64,000 nt of DNA from Fervidobacterium gondwanense DSM 13020 (GTDB lineage: Bacteria; Thermotogota; Thermotogae; Thermotogales; Fervidobacteriaceae): positions 1 to 64,000 of the forward strand of contig NZ_FRDJ01000009.1 in assembly GCF_900143265.1 (NCBI RefSeq), read 5' to 3'. Shown in pieces: positions 18,442 through 27,937 of the stretch (the stretch's first letter is position 1; each line of letters begins with the position of its first letter). Both the position numbers and the translations under genes were made by a program. The notes under the pieces were generated by a model, which was not told where the DNA came from, searched no databases, and saw only the letters and a list, made by a program, of their open reading frames with translations.

Positions 18442-20460
18442 ATGGGTGAATACAATGAATATCTGAGTGTTTTTATCGATGAATCAAAAGAATATATTCA
18501 GCTTCTAAATGACTCGCTTCTCGAGTTAGAAAAAAATCCATCAGACATGGAACAAATCAATAGAGCTTTTCGGGCACTTCACACACTAAAGGGCATGGCC
18601 GGAACCATGGGATTTGAGAAACTTGCCAAACTGTGTCACAGAATGGAAAACTATCTTGAGGCTGTGCGTGGAGGAAAGGTAGAAATATCAAGCAATGAGC
18701 TTGATTTCTTATTCGCTGGTCTTGATATGATTGAAAAGATGATTGCAGAAATTATGAGCAGTGGCACAGACAATATAAGCGAAGATATCAACGGACTTGT
18801 TGAAATCTTCGAAAGGATAGCCAAAGGCGAAACAGTTTCTAAGGAAGTTCAAAAGGCAGAAAAGAATGTGCGTGAAGAAGAAAAAGTTATGGAGTCAAAA
18901 GATGTAGCAGATACATTCGCGCAAGAAGTAGTGAAGGACGTACTTGAAGAAGCAGCGAAGAAAAATATACCTGCATATCATATTGTTGTTACGCTTCAAG
19001 AAGGGACCCAGCTAAAATCTGCCAGAATGTACATGGTTTTCCACTCGCTGGAAGAACTTGGCGTAGAAATAATCCACTCAATTCCTTCTGTGGAGGATAT
19101 AGAAAATGAGAAGTTTGACCTATCTGTTGAACTGATTGGTGTTGGTAATGTACCGCAAGAAAAAATCTATGAAAAGCTTATGAACGTCTCCGAAGTCAAG
19201 AATGTAGTTGTTAAGCCACTTAAGCAGGTGGCAGCGAAGTCTGAGCAAACTGGTAAAAAAGATGAGAGAGTAACCGAAGAACAAACAAAAGAGCAGAAAA
19301 AAGTCAAAGTAACACAGACTGTGAGGGTAGATACTGAAAAACTTGATACTCTCATGAACTTAATGGGAGAACTTGTGATAGCGCGAAGTCGAATTGCAGA
19401 TATACTCAAGAAATACAATATCAAAGAAGTCGATGAATCCTTGGCACAGCTTAGCAGGATTACTTTGGACTTGCAAAACGTCGTTATGAAGGTCAGAATG
19501 GTTCCTATCGAATTTGTGTTTAACAGATTCCCAAGAATGGTAAGAGATCTGTCAAGATCGTTGAACAAAGAGATAAATTTTGTCATGGAAGGTGAAGAGA
19601 CAGAACTCGACAGAACTTTCGTGGAAGTTATAGGTGATCCATTAGTACATCTCATAAGAAACGCTATAGACCATGGAATCGAAACGAAAGAAGAAAGAAT
19701 AGCCCTTGGAAAACCACCGATCGGCACGGTAAAACTATCTGCTCGCCATGAAGGAAACAACGTAGTTATAGAAGTTGAAGACGATGGAAGAGGAATGAGT
19801 AGAGAAAAGATACTTAAAAAAGCTGTTGAAAGAGGATTAATAACTGAAGAAAAGGCCGCAGGAATGCCTGATGAGAAGATATTTGACTTTATATTCCTAC
19901 CCGGATTCTCAACCAAGGAACAAGTGAGTGAACTTTCTGGCCGAGGAGTAGGGATGGATGTTGTAAAAAACACTGTGGATTCGCTAAATGGCTCGATCTC
20001 AATTGAGAGTAAAATAGGAAAAGGTACGAAGGTAACTATAAGATTACCTTTAACACTTGCTATCATCCAGGCGTTGCTTGTCAAAGTAAATGAATACGTC
20101 TATGCCATTCCTATATCGATAATTGACAGCACGTTAATTATAAGTTCTGAAGACATAAAAGTGGTTCAAAACGAAGAAGTTATAGTCATACGCGGTGAGG
20201 TTATACCTTTGATTAAACTGTGGCACGTGTTTGAAATGAAACACGAAGAAACACCCAAGGAAATGAACGTTGTTGTCGTAAAGTCAGGTACGAGGAAGTA
20301 CGGTCTTACAGTTGATACATTAATAGGACAAGAGGATATAGTTATTAAATCACTTGGAAAGATATTCAGCGACGTCAGAATATTCAGTGGCGGTGCCACA
20401 CTCGGTGATGGTAGTATCGCACTAATATTAGACGTAGCAAATATTGTTGAAAATATTTAG
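18442..20460 (+). CDS. cheA: Chemotaxis histidine kinase CheA
   Basis: CheA phosphorylates itself in response to chemoreceptors and passes the phosphate to CheY. The domain order is complete: HPt with His47 in [12 protein letters not shown], a CheY-binding P2 domain (about 175-260), a charged linker, dimerisation helices (about 290-350), the ATPase with [16 protein letters not shown] and [10 protein letters not shown], and a CheW-like domain at the end. Length of 672 residues is almost that of the Thermotoga maritima protein. AAGGAGGG precedes the ATG. cheW follows within 20 bp. Confidence 0.97.
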   Translation: MGEYNEYLSVFIDESKEYIQLLNDSLLELEKNPSDMEQINRAFRALHTLKGMAGTMGFEKLAKLCHRMENYLEAVRGGKVEISSNELDFLFAGLDMIEKMIAEIMSSGTDNISEDINGLVEIFERIAKGETVSKEVQKAEKNVREEEKVMESKDVADTFAQEVVKDVLEEAAKKNIPAYHIVVTLQEGTQLKSARMYMVFHSLEELGVEIIHSIPSVEDIENEKFDLSVELIGVGNVPQEKIYEKLMNVSEVKNVVVKPLKQVAAKSEQTGKKDERVTEEQTKEQKKVKVTQTVRVDTEKLDTLMNLMGELVIARSRIADILKKYNIKEVDESLAQLSRITLDLQNVVMKVRMVPIEFVFNRFPRMVRDLSRSLNKEINFVMEGEETELDRTFVEVIGDPLVHLIRNAIDHGIETKEERIALGKPPIGTVKLSARHEGNNVVIEVEDDGRGMSREKILKKAVERGLITEEKAAGMPDEKIFDFIFLPGFSTKEQVSELSGRGVGMDVVKNTVDSLNGSISIESKIGKGTKVTIRLPLTLAIIQALLVKVNEYVYAIPISIIDSTLIISSEDIKVVQNEEVIVIRGEVIPLIKLWHVFEMKHEETPKEMNVVVVKSGTRKYGLTVDTLIGQEDIVIKSLGKIFSDVRIFSGGATLGDGSIALILDVANIVENI

Positions 20461-20478
20461 AAAAGAGAGGTGACAGAA

Positions 20479-20925
20479 ATGAGCGATAAGATCATGGAAT
20501 TCGAAGTGCTTGTTTTCAAAGCTCTCAATCAGGAAATGGCAATTGACGTTGAAATGGTGGAAATTGTAATAGAAAAAACAGAAATAACACCAGTACCAAG
20601 AGCAAGAAAAGTAATAGAAGGTGTGATTAACCTTAGAGGAAAGATAGTCCCGGTAATAAGCTTGCCATTGTTATTGTCGAGCAATGCAGAAAGTAACTAT
20701 AAAAAGATCATAATCGTAAAAATTGAGGATGTTGAATTCGGACTAATGGTTGACGAGGTTATAGGCGTTCTTAGAACCAGTAGCAATGAACTTGAGACAA
20801 ATTTAGGAAAAATGAATACATACGGCAAAAAAGCGAAAGGTCTTATAAAGAAAGATATGAGATTGATAGTTTATCTTAACCTGGAAGAAATATTAAAAGA
20901 GATTATAGGTTCGGAGGTGGCATAA
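20479..20925 (+). CDS. cheW: Chemotaxis coupling protein CheW
   Basis: CheW links chemoreceptors to CheA in the membrane array. The 148-residue product has the CheW double beta-barrel pattern: an opening strand with VLVFKALNQEMAIDV, VIEGVINLRGKIVPVISL, and a closing region with GLMVDEVIGV. The start is the ATG at 20479, 8 nt after GAGAGG; the GTG at 20470 lies within that site. It sits between cheA and cheY, with 1 nt before cheY. Confidence 0.95.
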   Translation: MSDKIMEFEVLVFKALNQEMAIDVEMVEIVIEKTEITPVPRARKVIEGVINLRGKIVPVISLPLLLSSNAESNYKKIIIVKIEDVEFGLMVDEVIGVLRTSSNELETNLGKMNTYGKKAKGLIKKDMRLIVYLNLEEILKEIIGSEVA

Positions 20926-20926
20926 G

Positions 20927-21286
20927 ATGGCACGTGTTTTAGTTGTTGATGATGCAGCTTTCATGAGGATGATGCTCAAAGATATACTTACAAAATCAGG
21001 ACATGAAGTTGTGGGAGAGGCTGCTAATGGCATCGAAGCGGTTGAGAAATACAAAGAACTAAAACCAGATGTAGTAACTATGGATATTACAATGCCCGAA
21101 ATGAACGGAATCGATGCAATAAAAGAAATTAAGAAAATTGATCCGAACGCGACAGTGATAGTGTGTAGTGCTATGGGTCAACAAGCAATGGTTATAGAAG
21201 CAATACAAGCTGGTGCAAAAGATTTCATAGTTAAACCTTTCCAAGCAGCAAGGGTAATAGAAGCTGTTCAAAAAGTCTTGAAATAA
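20927..21286 (+). CDS. cheY: Chemotaxis response regulator CheY
   Basis: A 119-residue single receiver domain that binds the flagellar switch when phosphorylated. The acidic pair Asp8-Asp9, phospho-acceptor Asp53 in VTMDITMPEMNG, the serine in CSAMGQQ and Lys103 in IVKPF are all present. GGAGGTGG precedes the ATG. It follows cheW and comes before the flagellar export genes, the same order as in Thermotoga maritima. Confidence 0.97.
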   Translation: MARVLVVDDAAFMRMMLKDILTKSGHEVVGEAANGIEAVEKYKELKPDVVTMDITMPEMNGIDAIKEIKKIDPNATVIVCSAMGQQAMVIEAIQAGAKDFIVKPFQAARVIEAVQKVLK

Positions 21287-21322
21287 TATCTTTGAAATTT
21301 TGAATTCGAGGAGAGATAAGAA

Positions 21323-21643
21323 ATCGAGAATTTAATAAGTTTCTTTATAGGACTTATTCTAATAATCTTGGTTTTGGTATTCACATATTGGTTCTTGAGA
21401 AGGAAGCTCCCCACAACTGTTGGGGGGCGTTTTGCTAAAGTACTAAGCAAAATCTACATAGACCGAACAACATACTTGGTTTTGGTAAGAATACTGAAAG
21501 AATATTACGTGATATTAGTCAGTCCAAACTACGCACAGGTACTGAAAAAACTAGACATGATAGATGAAGGAGAGATAGAAAAGTTAGAATCCGGAAAAAG
21601 TTTTGAGGATATTCTTAGTAAACTCGTTGGTGGTAAGAAATGA
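21323..21643 (+). CDS. fliO: FliO-like flagellar export protein (probable ATC start)
   Basis: A small protein directly before fliP: one N-terminal membrane helix, then a basic FLRRKLP stretch and a soluble tail of about 75 residues. This layout and position fit FliO, which helps assemble FliP rings. The frame opens after a TAA at 21317. The only standard start is a TTG at 21368, which lacks a ribosome-binding site and would cut the helix in half. AGGAGAG at 21309-21315 stands 7-9 nt before an ATC at 21323, which restores the full helix. I therefore place the start at ATC. Stop and fliP start overlap as ATGA. Confidence 0.7.
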   Translation: MENLISFFIGLILIILVLVFTYWFLRRKLPTTVGGRFAKVLSKIYIDRTTYLVLVRILKEYYVILVSPNYAQVLKKLDMIDEGEIEKLESGKSFEDILSKLVGGKK

Positions 21644-22395
21644 AAAAGTTCCTTACAATATTCTTCTTAATCCTTCTTTTTACATCGTCCTTTCCTCAGG
21701 ATGAAGTTCCATTACCTGGAATAAGTATTCAAGTCAATCCCAATCAATCACCAAGAGACTTAGTCGCTACTTTGGAAATACTTTTGGTGCTAACTGTTCT
21801 TACGTTAGCACCCAGTATTTTGATGCTGTTTACTTCATTTACAAGGATAATAATTGTATTTTCTTTTGTCAGAAACGCACTCGGAACTCGTCAAGTTCCA
21901 CCAAACCAGGTTCTTATTGGTTTAGCATTGATTTTAACATTTTTTATCATGCAACCTGTGTGGAACGATATAAACAATTCTGCGCTTCAACCTTATATGG
22001 ACGGAAAGATAACATATCAAGAATTCTTCTCAAGGACTATGGGCATTGTAAGAACATTTATGATTAAAGAACTTGTCAACCATCACAACGAAGACAATGT
22101 TTTTGTACTTTCACGAGCTTTGAATCAAAACGTGGATAGAGTAGAGGATGCGTCTGATTCGCTATTGACTTCAGCATTCATTTTGGGTGAAATAGAAATC
22201 GGTTTCAAAATGGGAATTTTAATCTACATACCTTTCATAATCATAGACATGGTTGTAGCAAGTATTTTGCTTTCCTTAGGTATGATAATGATTCCACCGG
22301 TTTTAGTCTCTCTACCTTTCAAGATATTAGTATTTGTCCTTGCTAATGGGTGGGAATCTGTAATAGTTAGCTTGGTAAAGAGTTTTGCTGGTTAG
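21640..22395 (+). CDS. fliP: Flagellar export-gate protein FliP
   Basis: FliP forms, with FliQ and FliR, the membrane gate of the flagellar type III export apparatus. The 251-residue protein has a signal peptide, the segment TSFTRIIIVFSFVRNALGTRQVPPNQ in overlapping conserved pieces (TRIIIVFSFVRNALG), LALILTFFIMQPVW, and the late GFKMGILIYIPFIIIDMVVAS helix region. It is the last gene of the run and ends 20-30 bp before a terminator. Confidence 0.97.
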   Translation: MKKFLTIFFLILLFTSSFPQDEVPLPGISIQVNPNQSPRDLVATLEILLVLTVLTLAPSILMLFTSFTRIIIVFSFVRNALGTRQVPPNQVLIGLALILTFFIMQPVWNDINNSALQPYMDGKITYQEFFSRTMGIVRTFMIKELVNHHNEDNVFVLSRALNQNVDRVEDASDSLLTSAFILGEIEIGFKMGILIYIPFIIIDMVVASILLSLGMIMIPPVLVSLPFKILVFVLANGWESVIVSLVKSFAG

Positions 22396-22414
22396 AAAAG
22401 CGCTCGAATAAAAA

Positions 22415-22441
22415 GAAAAGGGGACGTATGTCCCCTTTTTG
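22415..22441. terminator. Terminator between fliP and the lipoprotein gene
   Basis: AAAAGGGGAC and GTCCCCTTTT form a perfect stem with a TAT-containing loop; T-runs follow on both strands, so it can end transcripts from both convergent genes. Confidence 0.88.
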
Positions 22442-22456
22442 TTCTTCGTATCCACA

Positions 22457-25438
22457 TCATCTACCTAAGACTTTCATCATAGGCATGTTAAGAGTAAAGA
22501 GTGGTTGAGGATTACTAATAACAGATATATCGTATATTATCAAGCCATTATCAGTTGATGCATAAAGGTACTTACCATCAGAACTAACACTAAAGGCATA
22601 CGTCATGCCTGAAAACCTTACATCTGCGATGACGCTCTTTGAGAAAACGTCGATTATCTTGTAACCGTAACTACCACATGCTACAAAAATCTTGTCGGCA
22701 TACCAAGTGATATCTCTTGCTGGCGCACTTTCAAACAGCGGGGTTGATGTCAAATTATCTTCAGAGCCACCTATAAGATTTACGCCGTTTTTATCCAAAA
22801 TCCATACCCCATTGTACTCACCATCTGCCACGAACAGCCTGTCGAAATATTTATCTGAAATTATTTTTAAATCATTCCCTGGGTTATACTTTTTCAAAGT
22901 ATAACCCCCGCTTTGTGACTCTGTAACTAAGTAGTACCTTGTTAGTATTGTTTTTTGTTCACTCAGGTCGGCTGATAGCCTCATACTTCCCGCGCTTCCG
23001 AGAGCAACTAAGACAGAAATAACATCTTTGCTCTTTGAAAGAGTGTCTATTACAAGTTCTATTGAATATGGTTCAACAAATTCCGTAATTCCAGAAAAGT
23101 ATGGTATATCCTGATCTATTGTATTTGGAAGAGTTATAGTTTTGTCCAATGATGGTGAAATACCATGCATATACCGTGCAACTATATTGTTCGTCCCATT
23201 ATTTGCAAGAACATACACATTATTGTTGGCATCTACCACAAAATCATATACTTTTGCATATGAACTTAGATCAAGAGACGTAAGAGTGGAAAAATTGAGC
23301 GTACTCATACTAAATGAATAAAGAGTTATTGTTTTATTACTTAGAACGCCTACAGTTGGATTCGATACATATGGATTAATTTTCAGTTTTGAAAAATTAC
23401 CAATTATCTTATCGCGAACAACTGGATTTTTTGGTTCTCTAACATCAACGACATATAGCCCTTCACTATCAATACCATCATGAACAAATCCATCACCAAT
23501 TAAAAAGATGAATTTATTATGGTACTGATGGATAACTGAACGGTAAACCTTATTCGGTTCATGAAGCTTGTAACTTCCTCCTTCTAATCTGAATGTCCAC
23601 AGTCCCTTTGATTCATCAAATACAAAACAATAACCCTGTGAAAAGTAAAAATCCCTGAGGTTGCTGCTTGGCATATACTTAATCAAACGTACAGTAGAAC
23701 CATCCCATACGTAGAATTTGTCCATTGTTAAAATGTACATCTTCTCATCATGAATTTTAACCTTCCTGACAGGTGTATCAAAATCAAAATTCACAGGAGT
23801 TACAACCGAGGAAGATAATATTGGAATATTTACTATTCCAACCGTATATCCTGAGCCATATGCCAAAGTATACTTTCCGTCAAAAATACCTATATCCAAA
23901 GTACTATAGTCACCAGGTATAACATTCTTGATGTCTCTGATTGTCAAATTTGGAATTGAACTCAAATCCAACTCGAATATTCCACCTAAATCTGCAGCTA
24001 TGTATGCCTTGTCTGCGAACAAGACTATATCGTTTATCCTTCCTTGAGTTATGTCAATAGAGTTCTTCATCTTTAAGCTGTTAGTTGATTCTATTTGCGT
24101 TTTCAGAATGGGTAGCTTGTATGAAAATATTTTTTCGCCAAATTTATAACTGTCATATGTTGGTGAGGAGGGAACCGTTAGATTAAGAACTTCAATCTTA
24201 TCATAACCAACCCCCACTACTGCATAATTCTTGTAAACCCTAATAACGGAAAGATTAGAATCAAAAGAAATTTCATTGCTATTGACTGGTTCTGATTTAT
24301 CACGAGCATTAACAACAATTAATTTCTTTCCACTGATAGCATAAATGTAATCTTCAACAACATCAAAATCAGTTATCTCAGAATCATAAACAAAACTTCC
24401 AACGGTATTTAAGGAATCTAAAGTCGTTGCTTTCAAAATTGCTATCATTCCCTTTCCCGAAAAATCCCTACCCAGTGAGTATAGATATCTTTCTCTTAAG
24501 TTTGTCGTAAAAATAACCCAGTCAGTTGCTGAAGCTCTCGCAGTATCGTAAGCCGTTACAGTAGCAACGTATGTTGTACTATTTTTCAAGTTTGGAACGA
24601 TAATTTCTGTTGATTTTGTGTTCTGTAGTTTAAGAATTTCTTCAGAGCTTCCGTATTCCGCAACAGCAACATCGTAAGTTAAAACATCTCCAGCATTTTC
24701 GTCCTTACCCTGGAATCTCAATATAAGGCTTGATGGTGTTATCTCATTCATGAATGGCTGTAAAATTGTAATTTTAGGAGGTGTGTTTTCTTCTTGGATG
24801 CCACCACTTCCCTGAATCTCAAATGAATATTCCGTTTGAGAAACTTCGTCAAATTCATCAGTAGCTTGCGCCACTATTCTATACACACCCTGCGTAAATC
24901 CGGTAACGCTTATTATTCCCTCGGCAACATTACCGACTTCTTTGCCATCTTTGTACAACTTCACATTTTTGAATTTAATTTGGTCACCATCTGGTTCAAC
25001 AATAGATATAGAAATCTCTGTATCACTTTTTTTCTTTATTTCAATTACAGGCTTTTGATTTTGAATTTTTATTGGAACTTCCAGTGTAGCACTTCTTCCT
25101 GACGCAGCCACAGTCATTGTCAAAACATGTTGATTAATGAAAAATTCCTTTGTAAGGTTCAACTTAGCGTTGTAATTCTTAAGTGTTATAAAATTAGTTG
25201 TTGTAGCACTTTCAAGAGAAATCCCGTCAAGTTTATATGAGTACGCATAAGTTCCTTGCGTTTTCATATTTACTGTTATTTGTTTTGAACGAACTACCTC
25301 GATTGGAGTCGTAAACTCAGTATACGTTCTACCATCATAACTAATACTGGCAAATTCTGGTTTTGGTGAATACGTACAGGATGCTAATAATAAGACAAAT
25401 AGAAAGAGAAGAATTTTCAAAAGCTTAGAATCTCTCAT
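22457..25438 (-). CDS. Large beta-propeller lipoprotein (LVIVD-type repeats)
   Basis: A 993-residue exported lipoprotein. The signal peptide ends in LLASC with the acylated cysteine at residue 21. Two Ig/Fn3-like domains occupy about 100-310, the second around TPPKITILQPF. The rest is a chain of strand repeats with units such as DFDVVEDYIYAIS, YLYASTDNGLIIYDIS and LYVVDVREPKNPVV, matching LVIVD-type propellers. It is probably anchored to the envelope and binds a protein or polysaccharide partner that cannot be named. A GGGGGG site lies 6 nt before the ATG. It is convergent with fliP and divergent from fliQ. Confidence 0.8.
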   Translation of the reverse strand: MRDSKLLKILLFLFVLLLASCTYSPKPEFASISYDGRTYTEFTTPIEVVRSKQITVNMKTQGTYAYSYKLDGISLESATTTNFITLKNYNAKLNLTKEFFINQHVLTMTVAASGRSATLEVPIKIQNQKPVIEIKKKSDTEISISIVEPDGDQIKFKNVKLYKDGKEVGNVAEGIISVTGFTQGVYRIVAQATDEFDEVSQTEYSFEIQGSGGIQEENTPPKITILQPFMNEITPSSLILRFQGKDENAGDVLTYDVAVAEYGSSEEILKLQNTKSTEIIVPNLKNSTTYVATVTAYDTARASATDWVIFTTNLRERYLYSLGRDFSGKGMIAILKATTLDSLNTVGSFVYDSEITDFDVVEDYIYAISGKKLIVVNARDKSEPVNSNEISFDSNLSVIRVYKNYAVVGVGYDKIEVLNLTVPSSPTYDSYKFGEKIFSYKLPILKTQIESTNSLKMKNSIDITQGRINDIVLFADKAYIAADLGGIFELDLSSIPNLTIRDIKNVIPGDYSTLDIGIFDGKYTLAYGSGYTVGIVNIPILSSSVVTPVNFDFDTPVRKVKIHDEKMYILTMDKFYVWDGSTVRLIKYMPSSNLRDFYFSQGYCFVFDESKGLWTFRLEGGSYKLHEPNKVYRSVIHQYHNKFIFLIGDGFVHDGIDSEGLYVVDVREPKNPVVRDKIIGNFSKLKINPYVSNPTVGVLSNKTITLYSFSMSTLNFSTLTSLDLSSYAKVYDFVVDANNNVYVLANNGTNNIVARYMHGISPSLDKTITLPNTIDQDIPYFSGITEFVEPYSIELVIDTLSKSKDVISVLVALGSAGSMRLSADLSEQKTILTRYYLVTESQSGGYTLKKYNPGNDLKIISDKYFDRLFVADGEYNGVWILDKNGVNLIGGSEDNLTSTPLFESAPARDITWYADKIFVACGSYGYKIIDVFSKSVIADVRFSGMTYAFSVSSDGKYLYASTDNGLIIYDISVISNPQPLFTLNMPMMKVLGR

Positions 25439-25463
25439 AGATATCCCCCCGATTTTACAGTGT

Positions 25464-25491
25464 TTGAAAAATTATATTGTTTTGTTATAAT
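25464..25491 (+). promoter_or_regulatory. Promoter for fliQ
   Basis: TTGAAA (25464-25469) and TATAAT (25486-25491) are separated by 16 bp, about 40 bp before the fliQ start. It shows that fliQ is transcribed separately from fliP. Confidence 0.65.
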
Positions 25492-25533
25492 TTAATCGTG
25501 TTGATCTAACTGTTTCAGCAAGGAGGTTATGCT

Positions 25534-25800
25534 ATGACTTTAGAAGTCTTCTTAGATGTTGTCAAGCATGGTATACAACTCTTGTTAACTTTAATCACAC
25601 CTCCATTGCTTATAAGCCTTATTGTTGGAATCCTTATAAGCATTTTTCAAGCTGCTACACAAATCCATGAACAGACATTAACCTTTGCTCCAAGGATACT
25701 TGTTGTGTTCTTAACGTTGATGTTTCTCTTTGGTTGGATGATCGAGAGTATGCTTGATTTTTTCAGAGACATAATAGAAAAGTATATGTCAATGATTTAA
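25534..25800 (+). CDS. fliQ: Flagellar export-gate protein FliQ
   Basis: An 88-residue protein with two membrane helices, part of the FliPQR export gate. The segments PPLLISLIVGILISIFQAATQI and QEQTLTFAPR-like (here HEQTLTFAPRI) are the family's most conserved parts. AGGAGG precedes the ATG at a good distance. Its end overlaps the convergent tmk gene by 12 bp. fliR is not next to it. Confidence 0.96.
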   Translation: MTLEVFLDVVKHGIQLLLTLITPPLLISLIVGILISIFQAATQIHEQTLTFAPRILVVFLTLMFLFGWMIESMLDFFRDIIEKYMSMI

Positions 25801-26397
25801 ACTCTTGGTTCTCAGTTCAAAATGCTCTACGATTCTCCTATGGATTTCGTTAATATCATCATTACCATCTATTATAACAAAATTCTTATTGTTTTTTGCT
25901 AACTTCAAGTATGTTTCTCTGACGATTTCGAAAAACTTTGCCCCTTCTTTTTCAATGCGGTCCTTTTGGTTTTTTTCAAGTCTTTGAATAGCAATTTCAA
26001 CAGGAATATCGATGAAGAAGATTAAATTTGGATATACGTTGTCTGTTGCAAAGTCGTTGAGCCGCTGGACAATTTCAACACCAAGCCCTCTTGCTCCGCC
26101 TTGGTAAGCCACACTTGAGTCAGCAAATCTATCTGCTATGACTATTTCTCCTCTCTTCAGAGCTGGTTTTATAACTTCTTCAACAAGCTGTGCTCTTGAA
26201 GCTAAGAAGAGTAAAAGCTCGCTCCTTGAATTCATGTCTTCATTTATAAGAATTTCCCGTATTTTTTCACCTAACTTTGTGCCACCCGGTTCTCGAACAG
26301 TAGTATACTTAAATCCCCTCTTCTTAATATACTCGGCAAAAAGTTGTATTTGTGTGCTCTTTCCACAAGCATCAATGCCTTCGAAAGCAATAAACAT
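25789..26397 (-). CDS. tmk: Thymidylate kinase
   Basis: It phosphorylates dTMP to dTDP using ATP. The P-loop is FEGIDACGKSTQ, the DR(F/Y)-type motif is IADRFADSSVAYQG, and a lid-like basic segment follows near RLEKNQKDRIE. The 202-residue length fits. The start is the second ATG at 26397, 7 nt after GGAGG; the ATG at 26403 is only 1-2 nt from that site. Its 3' end overlaps fliQ on the other strand. Confidence 0.94.
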   Translation of the reverse strand: MFIAFEGIDACGKSTQIQLFAEYIKKRGFKYTTVREPGGTKLGEKIREILINEDMNSRSELLLFLASRAQLVEEVIKPALKRGEIVIADRFADSSVAYQGGARGLGVEIVQRLNDFATDNVYPNLIFFIDIPVEIAIQRLEKNQKDRIEKEGAKFFEIVRETYLKLAKNNKNFVIIDGNDDINEIHRRIVEHFELRTKSLNH

Positions 26398-26433
26398 TGG
26401 CATTCCTCCTTCTGTTAAGCAAGTTTCAAAAAT

Positions 26434-26453
26434 ATTCTATCATATGGTAGAAT
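26434..26453. promoter_or_regulatory. Near-palindromic divergent -10 region (tmk / GlpA-like)
   Basis: ATTCTATCATATGGTAGAAT reads almost the same on both strands, placing a TAGAAT hexamer on each strand over the same 20 bp. Possible -35 sequences are weak on both sides (TTCAAA on the plus strand with 17-bp spacing). Transcription of the two divergent genes would compete for this site. Confidence 0.4.
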
Positions 26454-26491
26454 TAAATTGAATGATTATCAAACATGTTGGGGGTAGAAAT

Positions 26492-27937
26492 ATGAGAATA
26501 GGAATTGTCGGTGCGGGCGTTGTCGGAAGCCTTATAGCAAGGGAATTATGCCGGTACGATGTTGAGGTTATCATTTTCGAAAAAGCTTCTGATGTAGGAA
26601 TGGGAGTCACGAAAGCTAATTCAGCCATTGTGCATGCCGGTTATGATGATGAGCCAGGTACTGTTCGCTCCAAGTTCTGTGTTCCAGGAAATGCGATCTA
26701 TTCGGAACTTTCTAAAGAATTACAATTTGACCTCAAAAGAATAGGTTCCTTGGTGCTTGCTTTCAAAGACGAAGAGCTTAAGACGCTTGAAGAGCTATAC
26801 AAGCGTGGCGAGCAAAATAATGTACCTGGAATAGAGATTTGGGATAGAGATAAGATACTGGCATATGAACCAAACGTAAATCCGGAAGTTATAGCAGCAC
26901 TCTGGGCACCTACAGCTGGTATTACCGAACCATGGATGGTTGCAATGGCAGCGGTAGAAAATGCCATTCAGAATGGTGCAAAGCTTTATTTGAATACAGA
27001 AATACTTGACATATCTACTGTAGACGGAAAAATAAAGAAAGTGATTACAAACATTGGAGAATTTGAAGTAGACGCTTTGGTCAATGCAGCCGGTATGTAT
27101 GCGGATGAAATTGCGAAAAAAGCGGGCGCAGAATACGTGCCACTTCATCCACGTAAAGGAGAATACATTCTCTTAGACAAGCAAGAATTCGGAGGTTTTG
27201 TAAAAAGTGTACTCTTCCCGACGCCTTCAATTCTCGGAAAAGGTACACTCGTGACCCCAACCGTTGATGGTGGAATATTAGTTGGCCCAACTGCCGTGGA
27301 TTTGCCACCTGAAAAAGAGTTTAGGGAAGATACCTCAACAACCTTCGAAGGCTTCGAAGCCCTAATGTCAAAAGCTTTGAGAATGACCCCTCTCATCGAT
27401 TTCAGAGCCTCGATAAAAACGTTTGCTGGTTTAAGGCCAGAAAGTCCGCAAAAGGACTTTTTCATTGGTAGAACGAGCGTTTTCGGATTTTTCAACGTCA
27501 TGGCTATGCGTTCTCCGGGCTTGACTGCAGCACCAGCTATAGCCAAGTACATTGTTGAGGAAATCCAAGAAGCTATGGGAGAAAATTTCACAACTAAGAA
27601 AGACTTTAACCCTTTAAGGGAAAGAATTAAGAAATACGCAGAACTTCCACCTGCTTTGTGGGACGAGGAAATACGGAAAGATCCTCTTGCTGGAAAGATG
27701 ATATGTTTTTGCAATAAAGTGACTGAAAAAGAAATTCTTGAAGCTATAAAGAAAGGTGCCAAAACAATCGATGGAATAAAGTTCCGTACAAGAGCCATGT
27801 TTGGAAGTTGCCAAGGCGGATTTTGCATGCACAGAATAATGAAGATATTAGCGCGTGAATTGAATATAGATATATCAGAAATAAAACTGAGAAGTGAAAA
27901 AAGTCAAATTCTCAACGGGCGGGTGAGGGAAATATGA
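26492..27937 (+). CDS. GlpA/GlpO-like FAD dehydrogenase with C-terminal cysteine domain
   Basis: A 481-residue flavoprotein related to anaerobic glycerol-3-phosphate dehydrogenase. The FAD site is GIVGAGVVGSLIARE at the N-terminus, followed by NSAIVHAGYD. The C-terminal 90 residues contain CFCNKVTEKE and then CQGGFC, a four-cysteine BFD/[2Fe-2S]-like domain. It is the first of three genes whose arrangement I recognise from Thermotoga maritima (GlpA-like, FAD oxidoreductase, DUF1667). No glycerol kinase or uptake gene lies next to it, so the substrate is likely but not proven to be glycerol-3-phosphate. The start at 26492 follows a GGGGG site. It overlaps the next gene as ATGA. Confidence 0.82.
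   Translation: MRIGIVGAGVVGSLIARELCRYDVEVIIFEKASDVGMGVTKANSAIVHAGYDDEPGTVRSKFCVPGNAIYSELSKELQFDLKRIGSLVLAFKDEELKTLEELYKRGEQNNVPGIEIWDRDKILAYEPNVNPEVIAALWAPTAGITEPWMVAMAAVENAIQNGAKLYLNTEILDISTVDGKIKKVITNIGEFEVDALVNAAGMYADEIAKKAGAEYVPLHPRKGEYILLDKQEFGGFVKSVLFPTPSILGKGTLVTPTVDGGILVGPTAVDLPPEKEFREDTSTTFEGFEALMSKALRMTPLIDFRASIKTFAGLRPESPQKDFFIGRTSVFGFFNVMAMRSPGLTAAPAIAKYIVEEIQEAMGENFTTKKDFNPLRERIKKYAELPPALWDEEIRKDPLAGKMICFCNKVTEKEILEAIKKGAKTIDGIKFRTRAMFGSCQGGFCMHRIMKILARELNIDISEIKLRSEKSQILNGRVREI

Noticed and set aside
19167-20084. 305-codon open frame antisense to cheA
   Set aside because: cheA is complete and clearly coding across this stretch with all its motifs. The antisense product is serine/threonine/phenylalanine-rich with no domain or ribosome-binding site, as expected for a mirror of lysine/glutamate-rich coding DNA.
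27145-27828. 227-codon open frame antisense to the GlpA-like gene
   Set aside because: Mirror of a well-supported flavoprotein gene; no motif and no start signal.
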